Assembly: GCA_021825225.1 (NCBI GenBank)
Contig: JAKAIH010000031.1
Coordinates: 1 to 11,362 of the forward strand
DNA: 11,362 nt
From: Pseudomonadota bacterium
Lineage (GTDB): Bacteria > Pseudomonadota > Gammaproteobacteria > Burkholderiales > SG8-39
Direction: 5' to 3'
The notes under the pieces were generated by a model. That model was given only the letters and a program-made list of their open reading frames with translations. It had not been told where the DNA came from and did not search any database. A program made the translations under genes and the position numbers. Below are positions 6,180 to 11,362 of this stretch, piece by piece (within the stretch, counting starts at the first letter, position 1; the number at the start of each line of letters is the position of its first letter).

Positions 6180-6851
6180 GTGAATCTCGTCGCACTGGAA
6201 ACTTCCACCGAATTCTGTTCGCTCGCCGTCTCGCGCGGCGCGCAGCTGTTCGAGCGCAGCTTTCACGCCGGACAAAGGCACTCCGAACTCGCTTTGCCGG
6301 CCTTGCGCGAACTGCTGCAGGAAGCGCAACTGGACATGGGCGCGATCGAGGGCATCGCCTACGGCGCCGGGCCCGGATCGTTTACCGGACTGCGCATTGC
6401 CTGCGGTCTCGCGCAAGGTCTGGCGCTCGCGCGCAATCTGCCGGTTGCCGGCATCGGCACGCTGCTTGCACTGGCGGAAGATTGCGGCGCCGACAAGGTG
6501 ATTGCCTGCCTCGATGCGCGCATGGGCGAGGTGTACCATGGCGCGTATCGCAAGAGCGGCGGCAACTGGATCGAAATGCATCCACCCGGACTGTACAAAC
6601 CCGAGGCCGTGCCCGCGGTCGAGGGCAGCGACTGGTTCGCTTGCGGCAGCGGTTTTCGCGTGCATGGCGCTGCGCTGACGCAGCGCTACGACGGCGCGAT
6701 CGCGCGCGCCGACGCCGAGGCCGTGCCGAACGCAGCGGCGATGCTGCGCCTGGCGCGCTCTGTGTTCGCGGCGGGCCAGGGCCTGGATGCGGCTGCTGCG
6801 GTGCCGCTGTACGTGCGCGACAAAGTGGCGCTGAAATCGAGCGAACGATGA
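6180..6851 (+). CDS. tsaB: tRNA N6-threonylcarbamoyladenosine (t6A) biosynthesis protein TsaB
   Basis: TsaB partners TsaD and TsaE to transfer the threonylcarbamoyl group onto A37 of ANN-decoding tRNAs, acting as a scaffold for TsaD. The 223-residue product shows the N-terminal actin-like strand NLVALETSTEFCSLAV (2-17), the conserved GAGPGSFTGLRI (62-73), LDARMGEVYHGAY (111-123) and the C-terminal PLYVRDKVA (209-217). The length is close to the usual 220-235. The GTG at 6180 aligns the product with family N-termini. The ATG at 6153 would add MRHCVAPPA. Neither has a clear Shine-Dalgarno, so the start is uncertain by nine codons. Its stop overlaps the rimI start at ATGA, pointing to translational coupling. 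tsaD and tsaE are not in the window. Confidence 0.93.
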   Translation: MNLVALETSTEFCSLAVSRGAQLFERSFHAGQRHSELALPALRELLQEAQLDMGAIEGIAYGAGPGSFTGLRIACGLAQGLALARNLPVAGIGTLLALAEDCGADKVIACLDARMGEVYHGAYRKSGGNWIEMHPPGLYKPEAVPAVEGSDWFACGSGFRVHGAALTQRYDGAIARADAEAVPNAAAMLRLARSVFAAGQGLDAAAAVPLYVRDKVALKSSER

Positions 6852-7309
6852 GCGCCGTACTCAAGCCTGTGCTCAAGCTGCGCCCGATGGCCGAGGCCGA
6901 CCTGCCGGCGGTGGTGGCAATCGAGAACGCGATCTACGACTTCCCCTGGACGCAGGGCAATTTCCGCGACTCGCTCGCTGCCGGCTACAGCTGCTGGATG
7001 TATGAGCGCGACGGCGAGCCGATCGGCTATGCCGTGCTGATGCTGGCTGCGGACGAGGCGCATCTGCTCAACCTCTCGATCGCCGCCGCCTGGCAAAGAC
7101 AGGGACATGGCGGCCGGTTGCTGCAACGGCTGCGCGCGGCCGCGCGCGAGCTCGGCGCACGGCTGATATTCTTGGAAGTGCGGCCCTCCAATGCTGCAGC
7201 GCTGCGCTTGTACCAGCGTCATGGATTTCAGCGCGTGGGGCTGAGACGCGAGTACTACCCGGCGCAGGCCGGCCGCGAGGACGCGCTGATCTACAGCCTG
7301 CCGCTATGA
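6848..7309 (+). CDS. rimI: Ribosomal protein S18-alanine N-acetyltransferase RimI
   Basis: A GNAT-fold acetyltransferase of 153 residues that acetylates the N-terminal alanine of ribosomal protein S18 using acetyl-CoA. The acetyl-CoA pyrophosphate loop reads QRQGHG (83-88, matching Q/R-x-x-G-x-G/A). The conserved FLEVRPSNAAALRLYQRHGF block (108-127) includes E110 and Y122, whose 12-residue spacing equals the catalytic pair E103/Y115 of E. coli RimI. The tail RREYYPAQAGREDALIYSLPL-like region is typical. It starts inside the tsaB stop (ATGA) and ends inside the next start (ATGA), so it depends on coupling rather than a strong SD. The tsaB-rimI pairing is common and independently supports both calls. 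Confidence 0.94.
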   Translation: MSAVLKPVLKLRPMAEADLPAVVAIENAIYDFPWTQGNFRDSLAAGYSCWMYERDGEPIGYAVLMLAADEAHLLNLSIAAAWQRQGHGGRLLQRLRAAARELGARLIFLEVRPSNAAALRLYQRHGFQRVGLRREYYPAQAGREDALIYSLPL

Positions 7310-8061
7310 ACCCGCGCCGCGCGTTGTTCCTCGAAGAAATGGGATTGACGCCGCTGTGGCGGCTCAAGGACCGGGATGCGGCTGCGCCGGCCGAGGAGGC
7401 GCCGCAGCGCGTCGCCGCCGCTTCCGTTGCGGCTGCGTCAGCGGATGCAGCATCGCCGACAGTGTCAGCGGAAGATCGCGCCGGGCGCATCGCGCGCATG
7501 GACTGGGGCGAACTCAAGGCGGAGGTCGCCGCTTGTACGGCCTGCGGACTGCGCAAGACCTGCACCCAAACCGTGTTCGGCGTCGGCGACGAGCAGGCGG
7601 ATTGGCTGCTGGTGGGGGAGGCGCCGGGCGCGGAAGAGGATGCGCGCGGCGAGCCCTTCGTCGGCCAGGCCGGCAAACTGCTCGACGGCATGCTCGCGGG
7701 CATAGAACTGAAGCGCGGGGAGAACGTCTATATCGCCAATGTGCTCAAGTGCCGGCCGCCGGGGAACCGCAATCCCGAGCATGCGGAAGTGGAGCGGTGC
7801 TCGCCGCTGCTGCTGCGCCAAGTCGAATTGATCCGGCCCAGGCTGATCCTGGCGATGGGACGCTTCGCCTGCCAGACGCTGCTAGCCACTGACGCGAGTA
7901 TCGCCTCGCTGCGCGGGCGGGTGCATCGCTACCAGGGCGTGCCGCTGATCGTCACCTATCATCCTGCTTACCTGCTGCGCAACCTGCCGGACAAGGCGAA
8001 GGCCTGGGAAGACTTGTGCTTCGCTCGCCGCACCATGGCGGACCTGGGTGCGAAAGCCTGA
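7306..8061 (+). CDS. Uracil-DNA glycosylase, family 4-type with [4Fe-4S] cluster
   Basis: A 251-residue base-excision-repair enzyme that removes uracil from DNA. The first motif is GEAPGAEEDARGEPFVG (104-120) and the second is TYHPAYLLR (217-225), both typical of family 4 rather than Ung. Four cysteines fit the iron-sulfur cluster: C77 and C80 (CTAC), C149 (KCRPPGNRNP) and C165 (ERCSP). Before the catalytic domain lies a short N-terminal segment, MNPRRALFLEEMGLTPLW, and an Ala-rich, probably disordered linker (about 24-56), a layout common in proteobacterial members. The start overlaps the rimI stop (ATGA), giving a tight tsaB-rimI-UDG unit. The family is often annotated simply as uracil-DNA glycosylase, and an older annotation as a phage DNA polymerase-related domain also occurs. 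Confidence 0.92.
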   Translation: MNPRRALFLEEMGLTPLWRLKDRDAAAPAEEAPQRVAAASVAAASADAASPTVSAEDRAGRIARMDWGELKAEVAACTACGLRKTCTQTVFGVGDEQADWLLVGEAPGAEEDARGEPFVGQAGKLLDGMLAGIELKRGENVYIANVLKCRPPGNRNPEHAEVERCSPLLLRQVELIRPRLILAMGRFACQTLLATDASIASLRGRVHRYQGVPLIVTYHPAYLLRNLPDKAKAWEDLCFARRTMADLGAKA

Positions 8062-8136
8062 ATCCGCGCGGCGACGCCTTGAATATCGGCGCGCGCGCCC
8101 CCACTTGAGCAGCAGAACCTCACGAGGAGAATTCCT

Positions 8137-8775
8137 ATGCGCAGATTCCTGGCGATAATGCTGGCGGCGGTCACCCTGGGTCTCTCCGGCTGCGGCTACA
8201 ACGACATGCAGCGTGGCGACGAGCAGATCAAGGCGAGCTGGTCCGAAGTGCTGAACCAATACCAGCGGCGCGCCGATCTGGTGCCGAACCTGGTGAATAC
8301 GGTGAAGGGTTTCGCGGCGCAGGAGCAGCAGGTTCTGACCCAAGTGACCGATGCGCGTGCGCGCGTGGGCAGCATCCAGGCAACGCCCGAACTGATCAAC
8401 GATCCGGCGGCGTTCGCAAGATTCCAGCAGGCGCAGGCCGGCCTGTCGAGCGCGCTCTCAAGGCTGCTGGTGGTATCGGAAAACTATCCGCAGCTGAAAT
8501 CCGACGCGAATTTCCGCGACCTGCAGGCGCAGCTCGAAGGCACCGAGAACCGCATCGCGGTGGCGCGCAACCGCTACATCAAGTCGGTGCAGGAATACAA
8601 CACGCTGCTGCGCACGTTTCCCAACAACCTGACGGCGATGATGTTCAGCTACCAGGTGAAACCCAATTTCGCGGTCGAGGACGAGAAGGCCATCGCCAAG
8701 CCGCCGACGGTGAGTTTCGACAAGCCTGCCGCGGCGTCTGCGCCGGCCAACGCGGCACCGACACCGAACAAGTGA
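8137..8775 (+). CDS. lemA: LemA family lipoprotein
   Basis: A 212-residue LemA-family protein, a helical membrane-anchored protein of unresolved function. An N-terminal signal with a lipobox LSGC (16-19) predicts lipid attachment at C19; G20-Y21 after the cysteine does not signal inner-membrane retention by the Asp+2 rule. LemA hallmarks are YQRRADLVPNLVNTVKG (42-58), the ENYPQLKSDANFRDLQ block (115-130) and EGTENRIAVARNRYI (134-148). The C-terminus (about 188-212) is a Pro/Ala-rich tail, probably disordered. GAGGAGA (8124-8130) sits 6 nt before the ATG, the strongest ribosome-binding site on the plus strand here. The 75-bp gap from the glycosylase and this strong SD suggest a new transcription unit with the two TPM genes that follow. 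Confidence 0.93.
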   Translation: MRRFLAIMLAAVTLGLSGCGYNDMQRGDEQIKASWSEVLNQYQRRADLVPNLVNTVKGFAAQEQQVLTQVTDARARVGSIQATPELINDPAAFARFQQAQAGLSSALSRLLVVSENYPQLKSDANFRDLQAQLEGTENRIAVARNRYIKSVQEYNTLLRTFPNNLTAMMFSYQVKPNFAVEDEKAIAKPPTVSFDKPAAASAPANAAPTPNK

Positions 8776-8806
8776 GCACAGCTGCGGAGCCGCGCTGCGG
8801 ATCCCG

Positions 8807-9670
8807 ATGCGCGCCCTGATACGCCTGCTCGGCATTCTCGCGCTGCTGTTCGCGTCGGTCGCCGGCGCGGCGGACGAAGTCGCCGTGCCGCCGCTCAAGG
8901 CGCGCGTCACCGACCTCACCGGCACGCTGAGCGCGACGCAACTCGCGTCGCTCGAAGCCGAACTGCGCGCGTTCGAGCAGAAGAAAGGCAGCCAGATCGC
9001 GGTGCTGATGCTGCCCAGCACACAGCCCGAAACCATAGAGCAGTATTCGATCCGCGTCGCCGATCAGTGGAAAATCGGACGCGCCAGAGCCGACGACGGC
9101 GTGATCCTGGTCGTCGCCAAGAACGACCATAAGCTGCGCATCGAGGTCGGCTACGGCCTGGAGGGAGCAATCCCCGACGTGGTGGCGAAACGCATCATTC
9201 GCGAGGTGATCGCGCCGCATTTTCTCGCCAACGACTTTTACGGCGGCATCCGCGACGGAACCGGGATGTTGATGAAATTGATCGATGGCGAGAAGCTGCC
9301 GCCGCCCGCGCGAGGGCAGACGTCCACTGTCGACGATTACCAATCGCTGTTTGTAATACTGCTGGTTGTGGTCGTCGTAGCGGGCGGCTTGCTGAAGGCA
9401 ATTTTTGGCCGCTTGTTCGGCTCTGCGGCCACAGGCGTGGCGGCGGGTTTCATCGCCTGGGTGCTGGCAGGCGCGCTGGGCGCGGCCCTTATTGCCGGCG
9501 TCCTTGCATTTTTCATGGCTCTGGCCAGCGGCGGCCGCGGGTATTACCCGGGCGGCTTCGGCGGTGGAGGCTTTGGCGGAGGCGGCGGGTTCGGCGGCGG
9601 TGGAGGATTTGGCGGTGGCGGCGGCGGATTTGGCGGCGGCGGAGCCTCGGGCAGCTGGGGGAACAATTGA
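8807..9670 (+). CDS. Secreted/membrane TPM-domain protein (YgcG family) with Gly-rich C-terminus
   Basis: A 287-residue protein with a signal peptide (about 1-22, FASVAGAA before DEVAVPP), a TPM domain (about 32-160) and hydrophobic segments at about 181-198 and 207-240. A glycine-rich tail (about 242-284) ends GGGGASGSWGNN. Conserved TPM features are VTDLTGTLS (34-42), GSQIAVLML (61-69) and ADDGVILVVAKNDHKLRIEV (95-114), followed by GYGLEG and PD. TPM proteins have been called acid phosphatases in plants and linked to photosystem II repair, but the bacterial role is not settled. The ATG at 8807 has only a weak SD (GGA). It lies 31 nt after lemA, a partnership seen in many bacteria. The ending FGGGGASGSW resembles tails I recall from other TPM proteins. 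Confidence 0.9.
   Translation: MRALIRLLGILALLFASVAGAADEVAVPPLKARVTDLTGTLSATQLASLEAELRAFEQKKGSQIAVLMLPSTQPETIEQYSIRVADQWKIGRARADDGVILVVAKNDHKLRIEVGYGLEGAIPDVVAKRIIREVIAPHFLANDFYGGIRDGTGMLMKLIDGEKLPPPARGQTSTVDDYQSLFVILLVVVVVAGGLLKAIFGRLFGSAATGVAAGFIAWVLAGALGAALIAGVLAFFMALASGGRGYYPGGFGGGGFGGGGGFGGGGGFGGGGGGFGGGGASGSWGNN
9551..9646 (+). repeat. GGC-rich degenerate tandem repeats encoding Gly/Phe-Gly tail
   Basis: Repeated units of the type GGCGGTGGAGG-(C/A)TTTGGC encode G(n)FG blocks, with five F-G steps separated by runs of glycine. The DNA is a low-complexity GGN tract that may vary in length by slippage in multiples of three. It lies wholly inside the first TPM gene. Confidence 0.75.
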
Positions 9671-10167
9671 AGCTGTGGAAACGTTTGCTGCGGCATCTTA
9701 TTTCCGATCAGTGGTCGGTACGGCGCGCGTTTCCGCCGACGGCGTTGCGCGCGATTCGCGACCAGATCGGCGCGCAGGAAAAGCGGCATGGAGGCGAGCT
9801 GCGTTTCGCCGTCGAGGCCTCTCTTCCCTTGCTGCAACTTTGGCGCGGTCAGGACGCGCGCGGCCGCGCGGTGGAGCTGTTCGGCCAGTTGCGCGTCTGG
9901 GACACCGAGCACAATAGCGGTGTGCTGATTTATTTGCTGCTGGCGGACAAACGCGTCGAGATCGTCGCCGATCGCGGCATACACAGCAAAGTGGGCGCCA
10001 TCGCCTGGGAAGCGATCTGCGGCGAAATGCAGCGGGCATTCGCCGACGGCCGCTTCGAGCAGGGAGTCACCCTCGGTGTGTCGGCGATCAGCGATCTGCT
10101 TGCCGCGCATTTTCCGCCGGATGCGGCCGACCGCAACGAGCTGCCGAACGAGCCGATGGTGCTGTGA
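9667..10167 (+). CDS. Second TPM-domain protein, no signal peptide
   Basis: A 166-residue protein whose core (about 45-150) is a TPM domain related to, but much diverged from, the one upstream. WDTEHNSGVLIYLLLADKRV (78-97) is followed by EIVADRGI, then KVGAIAWEAICGEMQRAF (108-125) and GVSAISDLLAAHFP (137-150). There is no N-terminal signal; the start MKLWKRLLRHLISDQWSVRR is amphipathic and basic. The start codon is a TTG that overlaps the previous stop (TTGA), with GGGGGA a few bases upstream, which argues for coupled translation. A short cytoplasmic TPM protein after a secreted TPM gene and lemA is a recurring arrangement. The function is unknown; a joint envelope role is inference. Confidence 0.85.
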   Translation: MKLWKRLLRHLISDQWSVRRAFPPTALRAIRDQIGAQEKRHGGELRFAVEASLPLLQLWRGQDARGRAVELFGQLRVWDTEHNSGVLIYLLLADKRVEIVADRGIHSKVGAIAWEAICGEMQRAFADGRFEQGVTLGVSAISDLLAAHFPPDAADRNELPNEPMVL

Positions 10168-10181
10168 GCGTCTTTGACAAA

Positions 10182-10248
10182 ACGAAGGGATATCCCCCGG
10201 GCGGCTTTTCGCTCAAGGAGGATCGGGACCTTCGGGCGCCCCCTTCGT
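10182..10248 (+). other. Possible structured 3' region after the TPM operon
   Basis: ACGAAGGG (10182-10189) is complementary to CCCTTCGT (10241-10248), and inside it GGCG (10200-10203) can pair with CGCC (10237-10240). A 10-bp palindrome GGGATATCCC (10187-10196) competes with the outer stem. It starts 14 nt after the TPM2 stop. No T-run follows (GCTCCAAAATT), so terminator function is not shown. The rest of the gap to 10364 holds a TATACT (10316-10321) that could be a -10 for the small gene, without a good -35. Confidence 0.3.
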
Positions 10249-10364
10249 GCTCCAAAATTCGTACCGCGGCAATATGACTTTTGCAGGGGATTCCGTGGAA
10301 CGGGCGCTTTGGGCCTATACTTCGAACTTCGACGATAGAGCGCGGCAGCCGGGAGGACAATAAA

Positions 10365-10532
10365 TTGGCAAAACCTAATTATCAATACGAGAAGCGCCAG
10401 AAGGATCTGGCGAAGAAGAAAAAGCAGGAAGAAAAGCGCCTGCGCAAGCTGGAGAAAAACACTGTGCCCAGTGTGGATAATCCCGAGCAGGCCCAGCCCC
10501 CGGTTGCGGTGCCGGAGACCGGAGAGACTTGA
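10365..10532 (+). CDS. Small Lys/Glu-rich conserved hypothetical protein (55 aa)
   Basis: Starting at TTG 10365, the frame encodes MAKPNYQYEKRQKDLAKKKK, continuing with a run of alternating charged residues (about 8-34) predicted to form one long helix. A Pro-rich acidic tail, NPEQAQPPVAVPETGET, follows. GGGAGG (10351-10356) is 8 nt upstream. The product begins like a family of tiny proteobacterial proteins (MANY-EYEKRQKELAKKKK type) that I recall as hypothetical and widespread. An in-frame ATG at 10281 would add 28 residues without an SD and lacks that match. No enzymatic motif is present. The strongly basic helix could bind nucleic acid or the ribosome, but this is a guess. Confidence 0.75.
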   Translation: MAKPNYQYEKRQKDLAKKKKQEEKRLRKLEKNTVPSVDNPEQAQPPVAVPETGET

Positions 10533-10543
10533 TGGCTTTCAAT

Positions 10544-10563
10544 GGCGCTGTTAGACCAGCGCC
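10544..10563 (+). terminator. Hairpin after the small gene, weak terminator candidate
   Basis: GGCGCTG (10544-10550) and CAGCGCC (10557-10563) form a perfect 7-bp GC-rich stem with loop TTAGAC, 11 nt after the stop codon. The position suits a terminator, but GAGTCCGG follows instead of a T-run, so it is not canonical. Confidence 0.35.
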
Positions 10564-10638
10564 GAGTCCGGAGGTTCAATCGCGTACGAATGTGCGCTGG
10601 AGCCCGCAAAAAATTCCCCGAAGTGGTGGTTCCCGCCA

Positions 10639-10667
10639 TTTCCTCGTTGCCGCAAACACCCTATAAT
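10639..10667 (+). promoter_or_regulatory. Candidate promoter with consensus TATAAT
   Basis: A perfect -10 TATAAT (10662-10667) stands 17 bp after TTTCCT (10639-10644), a poor -35. It points towards ccmA and would give a leader of about 280 nt. It could instead drive a small RNA in the gap. Confidence 0.4.
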
Positions 10668-10790
10668 CCGCGCTGCGCCTGCCGCCGGTTCATCGCGAGC
10701 CTTTCCGCGGGACGCATGGGCGCCGAACGCAGCCAATTCCGCCGGCGTCACGTTCAATTTCAGCTGGGTTGCGTGCTGGGCGGCATAGGA

Positions 10791-10818
10791 TCGGCCCGGC
10801 GTCCATATTGCCGGCCGA
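10791..10818 (+). other. Bulged hairpin in the ccmA upstream region
   Basis: TCGGCCCGGC (10791-10800) pairs with GCCGGCCGA (10810-10818) except for one bulged C, around loop GTCCATATT. If transcription starts at the TATAAT box it lies in the ccm leader. No U-run follows, so attenuation is unproven. Confidence 0.3.
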
Positions 10819-10953
10819 ACGCATGGTGCGTGCGGTGACGCAGTAGGTGGGGGACTTTTGATGCAGCGCAAAAACGGACGCTATGCGCGCGATTACACTG
10901 GCATGGCTTCGCGGGAATGGTTGGGGCGGGCATCTTGAAAAGGCGTTGTGGCA

Positions 10954-11362
10954 ATGCTTGAAGCGCGACATCTCGAATGCACTCGGGGCGAGCGGCGGCT
11001 GTTCACCGATTTGAGCTTCAAGCTCGGTCGCGGCCAGTTGCTGCGCGTGGCCGGCGCAAATGGCAGCGGCAAGACCAGCCTGCTGCGCATCATGTGCGGC
11101 CTGCTTGCGCCCAGCGCCGGGGAGTTGCGCTGGCGCGGCAAGCCGATACGCTCGGAGCGCGAGGAGTATTCCAGGAATCTGGTTTTCATCGGCCATCTCA
11201 ACGCGCTCAAGGACGATCTTACGGCGCTGGAAAACCTGCAGGTCGCCGCAGCCTTGGCGGGAATGTCCGCCGAGGCCAAACGCATGCTCGCTGCGCTCGA
11301 GCGCTTCGGCGTCGACCACTGCGCCGAGTTGCCGGCGAAAGTGCTGTCGCAGGGCCAGCGCC
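10954..11362 (+). CDS. ccmA: Cytochrome c biogenesis haem-export ATPase CcmA (partial, 3' end cut by window)
   Basis: The visible 136 residues begin MLEARHLECTRGERRLFTDL and form the nucleotide-binding domain of the CcmAB(CD) complex, which drives release of haem-loaded CcmE during cytochrome c maturation at the inner membrane. Walker A is GANGSGKTSLLR (34-45). The segment FIGHLNALKDDLTALENLQV (78-97) holds the typical CcmA linker between Q-loop and helical domain (GH...K..LTALENL). The ABC signature begins at LSQGQR (131-136), just before the window ends. Walker B is beyond the edge. The SD is weak (AAAAGG, 10 nt from the ATG). ccmA usually opens the ccm operon, so ccmB and others are expected to follow outside the window. 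Confidence 0.9.
   Translation, partial: MLEARHLECTRGERRLFTDLSFKLGRGQLLRVAGANGSGKTSLLRIMCGLLAPSAGELRWRGKPIRSEREEYSRNLVFIGHLNALKDDLTALENLQVAAALAGMSAEAKRMLAALERFGVDHCAELPAKVLSQGQR

Larger units (their letters stand above)
10533..10953 (+). other. 421-bp gap without a convincing gene (upstream of ccmA)
   Basis: No frame on either strand reads like a known protein and none has a good ribosome-binding site. The gap contains a short hairpin after the small gene (10544-10563), a TATAAT box (10662-10667), a bulged hairpin (10791-10818) and a TTGATG (10858-10863) that loosely recalls half of an FNR site. The 10-nt phrase GCCGAACGCA occurs twice (near 10722 and 10813). It may hold a long ccm leader or a small RNA. 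No tRNA, 6S or SRP RNA signature was found by eye. Confidence 0.5.

Noticed and set aside
6045..6665. N-terminal extension of the Bug receptor up to 6665
   Set aside because: It would be antisense to tsaB and would bury the clear signal peptide and SD at 6044.
8088..8099. GGCGCGCGCGCC palindrome before lemA as an operator or Z-DNA site
   Set aside because: Simple alternating GC runs are expected in DNA this GC-rich, and there is no supporting context.
10565..10590. tRNA-like T-arm phrase GGAGGTTCAATCGCG
   Set aside because: Only the T-loop-like GGTTCAATC is present. There is no acceptor stem, D-arm, anticodon arm or CCA in register.
10858..10871. FNR/Anr-type site TTGATGCAGCGCAA upstream of ccmA
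   Set aside because: The first half matches TTGAT, but the second half CGCAA has only three of five bases of ATCAA. Too weak to list as a site.
10690..11319. A 209-codon minus-strand frame overlapping ccmA
   Set aside because: It is antisense to the Walker A and linker-coding region of ccmA, and its translation has no family resemblance.

Overview
This is a GC-rich chromosomal window most consistent with a betaproteobacterium, probably Burkholderiales or a relative. The assignment rests on an orphan Bug-type tripartite tricarboxylate transporter receptor, a BKACE/tartrate-dehydrogenase-like/acyl-CoA ligase cluster, a lemA-TPM-TPM cluster and a ccmA gene in one neighbourhood. No marker gene fixes the genus. 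I see no tRNA, rRNA, CRISPR array, phage gene or insertion sequence.

Left block (1-3792, all minus strand). A catabolic-looking operon reads right to left: a beta-keto acid cleavage enzyme (BKACE/DUF849), a decarboxylating dehydrogenase of the tartrate/D-malate/isopropylmalate family, an AMP-forming acyl-CoA ligase, and the first 26 codons of another gene that leaves the window. A metallo-beta-lactamase-fold hydrolase of the AHL-lactonase type (3995-4795) is transcribed divergently. The roughly 200 bp between them carries two palindromes sharing CTGC/GCAG ends, with centres 31 bp apart. Together these genes could open a lactone or ester, oxidise a hydroxy acid, cleave a beta-keto acid with acetyl-CoA and activate a product acid. 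The substrate is unknown.

Middle (4796-6179). A convergent intergenic region holds four stem-loops in about 165 bp, two of them with nearly the same apical sequence in opposite orientation. It is followed by a minus-strand secreted Bug/TctC carboxylate-binding protein with a recognisable promoter.

Right block (6180-11362, all plus strand). Three housekeeping genes, tsaB, rimI and a family 4-type uracil-DNA glycosylase, are chained by ATGA overlaps. Next come lemA (lipoprotein) and two TPM-domain genes, the first secreted and Gly-rich, the second lacking a signal peptide and overlapping its neighbour at TTGA. A tiny Lys/Glu-rich protein of 55 residues follows, then about 420 bp without a convincing gene, and finally the start of ccmA, the ATPase of the cytochrome c haem-export system, cut by the window end.

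Several starts are non-ATG (ligase GTG, tsaB GTG, TPM2 TTG, small protein TTG), and I moved several starts on Shine-Dalgarno and family-alignment grounds. The most interesting items are the unassigned carboxylate operon with its palindrome pair, and the hairpin array.
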